The notes beneath the pieces were generated by a model that ran no database searches, was not told where the DNA came from, and was given only the letters and a program-made list of their open reading frames with translations. 64,000 nucleotides of DNA from Lactifluus volemus (Eukaryota > Basidiomycota > Agaricomycetes > Russulales > Russulaceae): positions 1 through 64,000 of the forward strand of contig WTXI01000057.1 in NCBI GenBank assembly GCA_022376515.1, written 5' to 3'. The translations under genes were made by a program, and so were the position numbers. Position 1 is the first letter of the stretch, and each line of letters opens with the position of its first letter. This document shows, one piece after another, positions 12,726-23,900 of the stretch.

Positions 12726-14318
12726 ATGTCTGACCAAACCTCCACAAACGTCCATCTGCTCGTTCTCATTCACGGAATGTGGGGGAACCCGTCACATCTT
12801 GCTTCCATGCATCGCATTATCCAGCAATCTATCAACGAATCATCACTCCATGTAATGCTTCCGGAGACAAATCGGGATGAGAGTACCTATGATGGCATAG
12901 ACTGGGGAGGAGAACGAGTGGCTACTGAGGTGAGCGATTTACCTTGAGCTGAGCTGACGACCCATTCAAGCGCTCTCGTCCAGATCTTTCAAGAAATTGA
13001 GAAATTAGAAAAGGAGGGCAAGAGGGTGACCCGGTTTTCTATCACAGGATATAGTTTGGGAGGGCTGCTCGCGCGTTATGTTGTCGGGTATGTCCCGTCG
13101 CTGTTGCTGAATGCTCACGACTGAATCGCTGTAAACAGCATACTCTACCAGCGCGAGTTCTTTTCCACCGTCACTCCCGTTAATTTCAACACTATGGCAA
13201 CGCCCCACATCGGTCTCCTCCTCTACCCTTCCATTATTTCAAAATGCAGTTCTTTCATCGTGCCTAGATTTCTCAGTAGAACAGGAGAGCAGTTTTATGG
13301 CACAGATCAGTGGTCCACGACTGGAAAATCCCTGCTAGAAGTCATGGCAGATCCAGGCAAGGAGGTTTTTGTTTTCACCCGTACAGGCCAACTGATTCAT
13401 TGCCCTAGAACATGTTTTCTACCGAGGTCTCAAGTTGTTCCTCCATATTCGAATCTACGCAAATGCGTAAGTCCTCCGCCCATCACATATAGAGAATTAA
13501 TTTAATACCATGCAGCATCAATGATCTGACGGTGCCATACATGACTGCGTATGTAGATAATAAGGACCCATTCATAAACCATACGACTAGCGGCCTTGTG
13601 GTGTGCGTCGGCTTCCTGCTCTATCACTTTGTATGCTAATTCTTCCCTAGGGATTACGACGATACCTACTATCCGATCGTAAAATCTTTTGATATACCTG
13701 ATACACCACCACCCAAACGTGAAAGGACCTCCCCCCGTCCACTCACCGTAAAGTGGTTCAAATCTTACAGGCCACCCCTTCCCCCTCGCTTTCAGGCCCC
13801 CTTTCCATTCAACATAGTACGTGTCCAGTTGAACATTCCGAAGACAAGGCATTCAATCGGCCCGCGTGCAGGTTTCGCTCATTCTTCTTCCGATTCTCTT
13901 TCCTACCTTCCTCAGTCTCGTGATCGTGAGACTTTCGATATCGTCCCACCATTCTCGTTCGCGCATCAAGCTACTCGAGACCGAGGACGCGTCTACCACG
14001 CAGCGGCTTATTCACGTCTTTGCGAAACTCGAGCCCGAGGTGGAGGACATCGTCGCTGACATGGAAGATGATCCTGCTGGGCCCGCGCTGTCAGAGGACA
14101 CCGTGTGGATCCCTGAACAGAGCCCGCCTATTACCCCTGCACAAAGAAGGATGATGGCTTCTCTGAATGCGCTGCCGCAGCTGAAGAAGGAGCGCGTATA
14201 CATCCCTGATGTACGCAACTCACACGCAACGATTATTGCCCGCGATATCAAGAACTTTGAGTTCCACAAGATCGGAGAGGGAGTATTGAGACACTGGGCC
14301 GATGTGTTTGTTATGTGA
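12726..14318 (+). CDS. ROG1-type (DUF676) putative lipase/serine esterase, copy 1
   Basis: Alpha/beta-hydrolase of the DUF676/ROG1 family, probably acting on acylglycerols or phospholipids at membranes (family knowledge). Seven exons: join(12726..12929, 12984..13087, 13139..13356, 13409..13466, 13516..13602, 13651..13816, 13872..14318): 1284 bp, 427 residues. The N-terminus reads VHLLVLIHGMWGNPSHLAS with the oxyanion-hole HGxWG motif. The nucleophile elbow is GYSLGG (residues ~94-99). Later come NFNTMATPHIG and VFYRGLKLFLHIRIYANA. The last exon begins with a membrane segment (VSLILLPILFPTFLSLVIV). The intron at 13357-13408 has a GC donor (GCAAGG) with a CTAG acceptor; only this splice keeps the frame, and the paralogue at 17776 has the same one. 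Apparently intact. Confidence 0.88.
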
Positions 14319-14531
14319 TCATGGACTGGTGGAGACACGCGATTCTTGGATCCAAGACGAGACGTTTGTCGACTTTTCTTCATAAGGTAGACGATTTTGA
14401 CAGGTAGACAGAATGGATTAGAGTAAGCTACATCGTATGCATAATGACATCATAGAACTCAAGTTTTGATGATTTGACACATATTCTTGACCCTCCTACA
14501 CCGTCACACTCATGTATCAGAAAAATGAGTT

Positions 14532-14557
14532 ACAAGCGCTTGAGCGGCTGCGCCGCT
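14532..14557 (-). mobile_element. Helitron-like 3' terminus (hairpin plus CTTGT end)
   Basis: The plus strand reads ACAAG, then a palindromic spacer (CAAGCGCTTG overall), then the hairpin AGCGGC-TGC-GCCGCT at 14543-14557. The same arrangement ACAAG...CGGCTGCGCCG...ATT occurs at 50370-50392, just behind the stop codon of the Helitron helicase. I therefore read this as the 3' end, on the minus strand, of a non-autonomous or solo Helitron whose body would extend to higher coordinates. No 5' end was identified. Confidence 0.5.
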
Positions 14558-16476
14558 ATTTCAGAAAAATAAGAAAAGGTAAATTTGGGGGATAGTGAGT
14601 TACTGTATGAGCCCCAAAACCTGTCACACACCGTCAACAGCTCACTAGCGCTCACTAGCGCTCACTTCCTGAGTGGCAAGTAAGTGCGCCTCCGCCATGC
14701 CAGAGAACATGAGACACACTCTTGTACCGACTTCCTCTTTGAGTTCCCGCAGCGCAGCCATTACATCCGTGGATCCAACATCAATCACCAAGGGCAGTGC
14801 CATTTGCAGCTGCAGCCTCTTCCTCTCCCTCTCCGTTCTTTATGGCAGGATTTGGTTAGTGTGTCCACTCTGCGTCACGAGCACATCAGCATGTTGTATG
14901 GAACAGTGTAGTGCCGAAATGTGCTGGATGGTTGCCTGTTTTTCGAGGCCGTGGGGCTCCGATAAATGGGGTGGCAACGATGTTGGGCACGATCATGATA
15001 AGCGATGCTGCGCTCATCAAGAAAGAACTGAGTAATGAGATCTCATAGATCTCATAGGCATCACAGAGCGCCCTTTGAACAGATAACAAGTTCAGGTAGT
15101 GTTGAGTGAGGGTTATAGTTGAACACTCCCTGCCGTTCCGCACTCTTTCGCATTCTAGGCCATCAGGAAAAACCTCAACTGTTAATTTTGACTAATTGAA
15201 GTATCCGCTCCTAGTGATCGCCTAAGACATCTTAACGATAAAATTATCGGGGGGAGAGTTAAAACCGATCATTATTGGGCCCCTACGAGAAATGTCTTAC
15301 AGTAAACTAATCGCAAATAATAGATATTGAATATTGATTTAAGGAAACTGATAACAGTTGATATGGATTACATTGATTCAAGTGGATTGATATCGGCTAA
15401 TAGAATTTAAATATCATTCAATCCTTCTCAATCACCAGCTGAATTCTGTTGAATAATAATAATTGCATGTCACGAGATTTATTACTCAATCGAAGGCAAC
15501 TGATTGGAATTGAATAAAACATATTGCGCACTTTCGTTCCAGTTTATTGAACGCGCGAAAACCCTGCATCGAGTACTCACTGTGTCCGGTCACAGGGCCG
15601 ACTTTAGCGTAATGACCAATATTACTATTTGTAATTGTTTGTCAGATCGACTTTGCGTTGCGCTGATTCGGACGCATACATTTCTTCCTTCTTCATCTCC
15701 TTCTCAAAGTGTCCCCTTAATCTCTCCTTTGCTGCCCGTGAGGCCTGTATACTCCCCACAGATATCCGTGAGTCTCTTCCTTTCTACCTTTTTCAGACCA
15801 GCATCATTTAGATTTTTTTGGGCCGCATCTTCGATTGAGCTTCTGGGCTGCAACATGCAAACTCCGCGCTGTACTCCCATTACCCCCCAACTGTGCTTCC
15901 CCTCCCCTCCCCTCCTCTCCTGCTCTTCCAGCGTTCCACTCCTCACTACAACCACCACGACATCACTCACTGCCACTGTTGTTGTCACCTGCCTCCAACC
16001 TCTGGCCCTCCCATGCCGCTGCTGTCACAAGAGGTCCTCACCAGAGCAACCCCGGCTCACCACAAACTGAAACAGTCATCTTCACAATGTGAGTGTTCCT
16101 CAAGGTATTTAGTGTACTGGTATAATCGCTTGTACTAGGGTGACACACGGCGTGAAGCCAAAGGTGGGTCCACTTTCACCGCTGTCTCATTGACCAATTT
16201 TTTTTTCCAGTGCCAAGCACCAGATCTGGCAGGTCCTTCAACCATACTCACGGCCTCGGTCTCAGCACCCCCCCCTCTTCCACCGTGGCACTTTCACAGC
16301 TCACCTCTCCCAGCCTGGCATAAAGCTGTCAATGAATCAACCAAGCGTGGGAATAAACTCGAAGACAATTTTGACTGTGAGTTTAACTTGAATCACCCTT
16401 TTCTAACCCTCACTCTCATCTGTTTTCATGGCTGGTGACGGACCAGCGTCAGGTGGTGATCGAGAGTACTTGTAGG
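14558..16476. other. Degraded AT-rich region between the lipase copies
   Basis: About 1.9 kb with no supported gene. From about 15180 to 15520 the DNA is rich in short A/T words built on GATTGAAT/AATTGAAT. From 15660 to 16080 it is strongly pyrimidine-rich on the plus strand and gives open frames of low complexity only. It may be part of a non-autonomous mobile element ending at 14532. Confidence 0.4.
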
Positions 16477-16800
16477 TCATTTGTGTGGTGGCTTCTTCTG
16501 CACCAGACATTGCAGGTGTGTCTTGAGCACCTTGCCTCGTTTCCGCATCCTCTGCTTCTCCACCCACTCATTCAGCCACAGCTCGTACTCCTTTAATGTC
16601 ATTTCCAGCTCGTCGAGTTCCATCTTGGTGTATCACCTGGTGGCTGTGCCCGCCTGCTCCTCCGTGGTGAGGTTCACGCATGCGTTGACGAGGAATAGGC
16701 AGGTGTGCCAGTTCCACATCTGACTGGCGTTCAGCACCTCTGACCTCACCGTGACTGCCGCTACCACTGCCACCCTGTGGAGAGTCCCACAATCCATCCC
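16477..16800 (-). pseudogene. Remnant of an unidentified coding sequence
   Basis: One minus-strand frame reads protein-like for about 100 codons: VLNASQMWNWHTCLFLVNAC, then LTTEEQAGTATR, an in-frame TGA at 16633-16635, then YTKMELDELEMTLKEYELWL and NEWVEKQRMRKRG up to a stop at 16477. The amphipathic, charged second half and the otherwise clean frame suggest a decayed gene, perhaps carried by a mobile element. I do not recognise the family. Confidence 0.35.
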
Positions 16801-17775
16801 AAATCCGCCCCTCCCCCTCGCATAGCAGCAAATCCAAGCCCATGCCGTTGCGAGCTCCAGGCTGAGGAGCTCCCATGCCCATGCCCAGAGCAGACGATGT
16901 GGAGGTGGTACACAGTCAGTGTCAAGGATGACTTAGATTGCTTGATGCGTAGCCGGACAGAGGCAAGGTGATTAGGATTGAGGGTAGAATAAAATTGAAT
17001 AGAGCTGTAACTGTAAATAGAAAATAAATGGTCAATTCAATTCTACCTGATTCAATCGCGCAATCAAACGAATCCAAATCCGATCTGATCTAATATTCAA
17101 TTGAATTCGGAAAACTGAAAATGTTTTCGATTTGTCCATTCAATTAAATCGCAAAAAGACTCATCCGTTGATAAAAATTGAATCAATTCAACTAGTTAAA
17201 TTTACTTCGAATTACTGTAAGTCATTTCTCGCTGGGATTGGGCGCTTACTCCTAAATTATTCATAACTGAATTAGCTCTAATGAGCCGAGGGTATGCAAG
17301 GCGGTCACAGTCTCCCGAGTTCACCGTACAGTAACTAGCACGACACTGCCTCTATCCCCGCATTTCCCGACAAGCACGATGGCACGGGGCCAGAGAAATG
17401 GGCATCTCGTCAGTCTCTTATCGGCTGCGAACGTAATTTTAAGACCCCCTGAGGCTCGGACCCAAGCTTTGTCCTTCGTCCGTTCCCCCTTCTTTCCCGC
17501 ATCTGTTTTCGTCCCTATTTCTCGAGTGCTTTACTGCCCATCATCACCGTCTCGCCTTGCCTCGTCTTGTCTCGTCTTGTCCTTCCGTCTCGACCCCGCG
17601 CTCATTATTCCTCGTCTTCGTGCGTCTAGCGGTGCACACCAAAGGTCCCTTCGACTCGCGCCTCCTTTTCCAAACTTCACGTTCTGTCGGGAGTGCGCCT
17701 ATACGACTAATACTGGGAACCAGTTTTCCTCCTCCTCCCTATTTGTCCTTTTAGAATCAACCTAACTTAGTTGTC
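16801..17775. other. AT-rich flank upstream of lipase 2
   Basis: The stretch 16970-17280 repeats the same AATTGAAT/GATTGAAT-type words seen near 15180-15520, which suggests one disrupted element. From about 17440 to 17770 it is a C/T-rich leader in front of the lipase 2 start codon, matching the leader of lipase 1 in character. No gene seen. Confidence 0.4.
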
Positions 17776-19392
17776 ATGTCTGACCAAACCACTGGCACCA
17801 CAAATGTCCATCTACTCGTTCTCATTCACGGGTTGCGGGGAAACCCATCACAGCTTGCTTCCATGCATCGCATTATCCAACAATCCACCAACGAATCGTC
17901 AAAGCTCCAGAATGGAGTGGGACTCCATGTAATGCTTCCAGAGACGAACCGGGGTGAGTGTACCATTGACGGCATAGACTGGGGAGGAGAACGAGTGGCT
18001 ACTGAGGTAAATGAGTCAATTTACGTTTGACGACCGTTTCCACGATCTCGTACAGATCTATCAAGAAGTTGAGAAATTAGGAAAGGAGGGCAAGACGGTG
18101 ACTCGGTTTTCCATCACGGGACATAGCATGGGAGGGCTGCTCGCGCGTTATGTTATCGGGTGCGTCACGTCGTTTTGCTGTCCTTATTACTTGACGCTCA
18201 TCTCGTGCCGTACACAGCATCCTCAACCAACGCGGGTTCTTTTCAACCGTCGCTCCCGTTAATTTCAATACTATGGCGACGCCCCACATCGGTCTCCTCC
18301 TCTACCCTTCCACTATGTCAAAATGCAGTTCTTTCATCGTGCCTAGATTTTTCAGTAGGACAGGAAAGCAGTTTTATGGCGCAGATAAATGGTCCAAGAC
18401 TGGAAAATCCCTGCTAGAAGTCATGGCAGATCCAGGCAAGGGGATTTCGTCTTCACCAGTACAGGTCAATTGATCCATCGCCCTAGAACATGTTTTCTAT
18501 CGAGGTCTCAAACTATTTCCCCATATTCGAATCTATGCAAATGCGTTAGCCCCTTCCATGACCGTTGACATTTGGAGAACTAATTTAGTACCCCATATAG
18601 TATCAATGACTGGACAGTGCCATACATGACAGCGTATGTCGACACCAAGGACCCATTCATGAACCATACGACTAGCGGCCTTGTGGTGTGCGTCAGCTTC
18701 CCTGCTCCGTCATCCTGTACGCTAATTCTTCCTCTAGACAATACGACGCCGCTTATCTTCCGATCATAAGATCTTTTGATATACCTGATACACCACCACC
18801 AAAGCATGAAAGGGCCTTCCCCCGCCCTTTCACATTCAAGTGGTTCAAATCTTACAGGCCGCCCCTTCCTCCCCGCTTTCATGCCCCTTTTCCATTCAAC
18901 ATAGTACGTTTCCACCTGAACATTCTGGAATAATCCATTCAATTGGTCTGCATACAGGTTTTGCTTATTTTGGTTCCGATTATCCTTCCTGCCTTGATAA
19001 TTCTTGTCAGCCTCAGGTTTGCAATTGCATCTTATTATTCTCACATGCGCATCAAGCTACTCGAATGTAAGGACGCGCCTGCTACGCAGCGATTTAGTCA
19101 CGTTCCTGGGCAGCTCGAGAGCAGAGAGGATCACGTCGCCGTCGATATGGTCGATGATTCGTCCAGCGTCACGCTATCAGAGTCCATACCGGTTCCTGAG
19201 CCGAGCCTACGCATCACCCCTGCACAAAGCAGGATGGTTGCTGCTCTGAACGCGCTGCCACAGCTGAAGAAGGAGCGCGTGTACATGCCTGACGCACGCA
19301 ACGCACACGCTGCGATTATTGTTCGCGATGTCAAGTCGGAAAAGATCGGAGAGGGTGTATTAAGACACTGGGCTGATGCGTTTTTGATGTGA
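17776..19392 (+). CDS. ROG1-type (DUF676) putative lipase/serine esterase, copy 2
   Basis: Paralogue of the gene at 12726, with identical exon phases and near-identical exon lengths: join(17776..18006, 18056..18159, 18218..18435, 18487..18544, 18601..18687, 18738..18903, 18958..19392), 1299 bp, 432 residues. It carries VHLLVLIHGLRGNPSQLAS, the nucleophile elbow GHSMGG, NFNTMATPHIGLLLYPS and the C-terminal membrane segment (VLLILVPIILPALIILVSL). It has a nine-residue insertion (KLQNGVGLH region) before the conserved LPETNRGE. The intron at 18436-18486 also uses a GC donor (GCAAGG). No stop or frameshift is present, so both duplicates look functional. The two copies differ most in the acidic stretch after the membrane helix. 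Confidence 0.88.
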
Positions 19393-19745
19393 GTAATCAT
19401 TGACACGAAGGAGGGCGATTATTTCAAGCTTGGGATGATGGTCTACTTTTCATACAATATAGTTTTTTTTCAAGGGTATATTAGGCGTTCAATAGGTTCA
19501 AAAATGGTGTTCAATGGTCGTAACTTGGGTTTATTCCTGAATGAGTCGCTGTGGGTGGCCTCTTACTCTCCATCCACACAAGTGAAAATTTAACTCTTTG
19601 TTCAATTTGTGTTTTGAACAAGTCAATCGCTTTGATGCTTGGCATATAAATCCGTTGTGGTCGATGACGATTCGACGATTCGATTATCTCCAGCTATCCC
19701 TTGCCCCTCCCTCCTTCCTTCCTTCTGCTGCTCCTCACCCGCAAC
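19393..19745. promoter_or_regulatory. Intergenic region upstream of the 19746 gene
   Basis: About 350 bp. A TATAAAT word lies near 19646, about 100 bp ahead of the proposed start codon, followed by a C/T-rich tract at 19690-19740. Its role as a promoter is inference. Confidence 0.35.
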
Positions 19746-21509
19746 ATGAACATCAAAAATGATGTGATATGCGCTCAGTCAGCTCCAACTTATCTCCCCC
19801 CACGCAACGACACGACGGCCCCAGCAGCAGCAGCCAATTGTGGAATCGGCGACTGTGGCGCGAACGTCAACGGATCATCACGCCTCCTTCTCTATCTTCG
19901 TGTCGTCGCCACCTTTTGCTGGGCAGTGTCGCGAGGCGCATTGCAACGACTATTCTTCTCGTATTTGCAGTCGATCGTGATCCGCATCTGGAGTTCCCTC
20001 ATCATCGCCGTCATCGTCCCACGCAGTGCGGGGAAAACACAACCCGTTTCGAACCTCCGAAGGGCTCCTCAAAGGCCTCATCACAGTCCGGTTGGCGGCA
20101 CCCGCGCTGGAGCTTTGTCCGGGCCGACCACATCGCCAAAGAAAGTCGCTTGGTCCTATCTGCGCGGTACGTACGGTGTCTCGTTCGTTCTACTTTTAAC
20201 TAGATGTGCGCTCAAAACGTAAAAAAAAAAAAAAGGGACTGATATCAGGCCATTTTGCAGGTGTGTCCCTTGCACTGAGCGAACTTTGTCAAGAATGTAG
20301 CTACGGGGCAAGTCGGATTCCCCTCTCGGCTATTCTGGACCTCAGTAAGTTTACCGCTTGGCAACGCGAGAGTGGTGCCCCTTTTTGTGCTCACTGTATT
20401 ACCATTTGCGGCGGCGTCGGGTAACTGTAGTGAGACAACATCAGAGCGCGTTCGTGCCGCTCGGACCGCACGTGGAGAAGGATGTCCCAAGGCGGCTCGT
20501 CCAACTCGTAGGTCTTTTTTTTTTTGGTTTTGATCAACGTCCGGGCAGTTGAATTGAAGGCGTTTGCGTTTCCATAGGCAAACGAGAACGTTATCTTTTT
20601 TGATCCGTTTGAGGAATATGTCATCGTTCCAGAGGTGACCAGACAAAAGTGAGTTCTCAGACTGCTCGCCTTGCCTTGACTAACGCGCGCGCATCTTTGA
20701 ACCCACCAAAGGTACGCCGAGCGACGTCAGGAACTGCTCGCAGAGGGTGTCGACCCCGCCAACCTGAGCGTTTTTGGTGCCGCTTTAACGCAACATCTCT
20801 CTGCGAGCAAGAGAGTGACGAATGCGGCTGTGGCAGTACGTTACCATAGAATCGTCTCATCCACGAATCGATGAATCATTGAAAATGAATAACTTTTTGA
20901 TCTAATCATCATCTCTGTTTACGTGTTCACGCATTCACGTTCCAGAGCTACAAGGAACGGTTTTTGCTCACGCAACGGAAACGACCACAAGATAGGAGCC
21001 AGCCCCGCCGCGCGGGGCTAGTACTACTCACACGCGAAGAATCGCTCATGTCGATAGCCGACGCTATCTGTCCCGCCACATTGATTCAACAGGAACCGGA
21101 GGAGACCTTGACCCCCGAAGGTGACAACACCCACAGGAACGCAGTTTTGCGCCGTGGCCAGTCTGTAAGGAAATCTGTTTTTTTTTTTTTGCCTGTGTTG
21201 GAAATGTGGTCGTTAACCAATCCCGGTAGATTGTGATGGATATCATCGGGTACCGCGGTGGTAGTGTCGAGGGTACGGTTACAGGACAAGGAAGAAGCCA
21301 GTTGCGTCGTGGAAACTCGGTGAGCAAGCCTGCACATGCGCAACCGCGCAGGAGGCGCATATACGCATACACACTCTCAAATGTCGTCGTCGTGTTGACG
21401 TGTCCCCATTTGGTTACAGGTGCTACGAGAAATATCGGGTATCATCCACCACAGAGATGCGCTGGAGGTTGAGAACAGCCGCTTGCGTAGCCTAGCCGAG
21501 CAGTGTTGA
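19746..21509 (+). CDS. Hypothetical eight-exon protein, function unknown
   Basis: Model join(19746..20166, 20261..20344, 20431..20507, 20578..20648, 20712..20835, 20946..21164, 21230..21319, 21420..21509): 1176 bp, 391 residues. All junctions have GT-AG borders and matching phases, which is the main evidence that this is one real gene. Exon 1 has a hydrophobic stretch (FFSYLQSIVIRIWSSLIIAV), a possible membrane anchor. The middle reads SELCQECSYGASRIPLSAIL, FVPLGPHVEKDVPRRLVQL and ANENVIFFDPFEEYVIVPEV, then a charged helical part (ERRQELLAEGVDPANLSVFG). The C-terminus ends with a short helix (EISGIIHHRDALEVENSRL). It has the feel of a conserved fungal protein, but I do not recognise the family. 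The start codon and a possible further 5' exon are uncertain. Confidence 0.65.
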
Positions 21510-22049
21510 TCGATTGAGCCCTGTGGTGTTCGGGACGATGCGAAGCTCGGTGATCATGCCCGTGCCCGCTTAGACTACTGATGGAACCACCACCAAATTA
21601 ATGAGGTCCTGCACAAGGGACGTCTCAATTCGCGTCAATTTACTGTACATTCTTCACAATCACAATTCACAACAAGAGATACAACGGGAAACAATTCGGG
21701 TTAACTGTAGATTACGGTAAAATAAATTAATGGATTGCAACATCATACGATTTGTGGGTGGAAAACGTTTTACAACAATGTATCATAGAAGCTACAAGCA
21801 AATGGGATGCACCCCTTGCCGAAAAAAGAAAAAGAAGAGAAAAGAAGTACAACGTTCAAGGGGGCCCAGAAGGTGTACGGAATCTGCGCCACAGGCGCGA
21901 TGGCTTTTGACCACCGGAATCGGGGGAGGTGAGGTGGAATGGGGCAATTGGGGAGGGGGAACCGAAGGCGGTGTTGTCATGGACAACATGGCTGGTGTAA
22001 CTTGGTACGAAGTACGAGGAGCTAGCCTCTTGACTCGGAACCAAAAACT
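21510..22049. other. Intergenic, no gene seen
   Basis: About 540 bp. The region 21570-21720 is AT-rich. A long open frame covering 21730-22269 on the plus strand lies opposite the small minus-strand gene and is low-complexity. Confidence 0.4.
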
Positions 22050-22358
22050 TCAAGCAGGGGAAGGTATGTATAGGCTCCGCCGGCGAGCGGCATTCAGGAG
22101 CACAAAACCGTCAGGCAGAATGGAAGCGCGCTCTTTGCGTCGCACGGATCCAGTGAGATTTTTCCAGGCGCGTATCAGACGGCGTTCGACGTGCTTGGCC
22201 GTAGAGGAGTGTGACTTTCTTTGGGGGCTGGATTGGTTTGGTATGATGAGAGACGGGATCGATGTATAGTACTTATGATCATAAACTTACCGAGGCCACT
22301 GGTACTCGTCGCGAGTGTTGGGCGATCTGGACACATAGGTGACAACTGGGCCAGCCAT
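22050..22358 (-). CDS. Possible small basic protein, two exons
   Basis: Model complement(join(22050..22227, 22291..22358)): 246 bp, 81 residues. The start is MAGPVVTYVSRSPNTRDEYQ, followed by a good GTAAGT donor and a CCAG acceptor in matching phase. Exon 2 reads KHVERRLIRAWKNLTGSVRR and ILPDGFVLLNAARRRS, then a stop. The protein is strongly basic, with no membrane segment and no domain I know. The splice signals and continuous frame argue for a real gene, but the size leaves room for chance. Confidence 0.42.
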
Positions 22359-23900
22359 TTTAGACTTGGAGAGAATCAAAGTGTGATAAAAGGAGGGGCA
22401 GAATTTAATCCAGGCAAGGAATAATGAGTGTGAGTGGGTGGGTTGCTAAGGCTAACTTGAGGCAACGGGAGGTGGGTTTTATAGTGTAACATAGTTAGGA
22501 CCATGGCGGTGTATAATTGGTGTTAAGAGAAGAGGAACGACATAGCCTTAGAGACCGATTTCTTGGCTTGTGGCTCGATAGACGCCAGAAAAACTAAACA
22601 CAACACAAATGAATGACTTCGGCTAGGACCCGCGGTAATCCGTGCCGAGTGTAGCAACCGCTTATAACAACTGCCCTCAACAACAATAACTTCATCTTAT
22701 TGTACGTACTCACGGTTCAGAACAGAAGCTATTTGTTTTCCGAGTTCCGCGGGTCAAATCTCACACACACACACGCCCTCTTCTGACAGAACTATTGTCA
22801 CTACATCCGTCGTGATCATCAAAAGACACCCAAATGCGTTCAATGCCTGCTGTCACATTCTCAGCGTACTACAATTCTCTCGACGTGAAATGAAACGAAT
22901 AACCTGGCCCCGAAGCTCAGAATTGGTGGACCTTGTATGTAATTTTATACACAATGGTAGAAGCACAGCTGATAATTAGTACCCTTTTTTTTTCAAAAGT
23001 AATTAGAGCCTCGTGGGCGGATCAATGATTCGCTCTTGGCGGTCGCTCGAGTCTCCCCCGATCAACGCGAGATGCGTACCGCCTGGACGCCACTTTGGTC
23101 TTCGTGAATGGGGGGAGTGTGCTCAAGAAGATGTTTCGACACCCAACGCTAGCTTCTCTTTGGTCATGCCTTTGTGGCGGCGGCGGCGGCGTACTTTCAC
23201 CAAGGGGGATGTCATTGACGTTGATGAGCCTAGTTAACGATGTTCGCTGCGCCGCACGGACCGCACGGCGGGAGATGGGAGCCCGTTGAGCTCATCAGCA
23301 TATCGTCAAGCAAGGAGGCCCATACACCGGTTCTGCATCAGTGCTTGGAATATGCTCACGTCCGACCCGACGGGGATTCCAAGTTTACCGATACCCAAGT
23401 GACGTTCAACGCACGCCGAAAACACGTGTGCTGAGAGAGGCTTCGTACTGACGTTTATGAACGATATATTAAAAAGTGCTCGCATTCATCAGAAAAGTAG
23501 CCATAAGCTGTTCCATTCATGAACCAATAGTCCCGAAATTGTAAGTAAAATCGTATGGGTGATTTTGAAATCCCCTCGGCTAGATCGGCCTCATGCACGA
23601 CGACGACCTGTTCACTTCACCAAACGTCTTTTGTCTCACGCTACCCTCCTCTTGTACACCACCAAGTGTAATGTCTTGTTGGGGACGACTTGTCTGTCAA
23701 TCGTTTCCAAGGGGTACGTGTGCGTAATAGAGATACGGTTTACGCTATAGTTTATCTACGCCCGAGTTGTTCTCGGACAATAATCATCAAATTTCTTCCT
23801 TGCCACGTTTCACCACCTTGTGTGTCTCTTTTCCTCCTCCTCCCACGTCTGATATTCTGTCCTTTTCAAAAAAGGCGAATCGTCGTCAACCAGGCCAGCG
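22359..23900. other. Intergenic region, no supported gene
   Basis: About 1.5 kb. Short open frames occur around 23013-23290, including a GGC-rich run near 23178, but they have no recognisable motif and no consistent splice chain. A CA-dinucleotide run lies near 22765. The stretch 23780-23900 is C/T-rich and directly precedes the ADF-H/PH gene. Confidence 0.4.

Noticed and set aside
13351..13420. Apparent frameshift in lipase 1 (and an in-frame stop in lipase 2 at the matching place)
   Set aside because: A GC-AG intron at the same position in both paralogues restores the frame and the conserved VFYRGLKLF stretch, so the genes are intact.
15504..16070. 188-codon Ser/Thr/Pro-rich open frame
   Set aside because: Arises from a pyrimidine-rich tract; composition explains it and no homology-like pattern is visible.
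21730..22269. 179-codon plus-strand open frame
   Set aside because: Overlaps the spliced minus-strand small gene and contains low-complexity Lys/Gly runs; no supporting motif.
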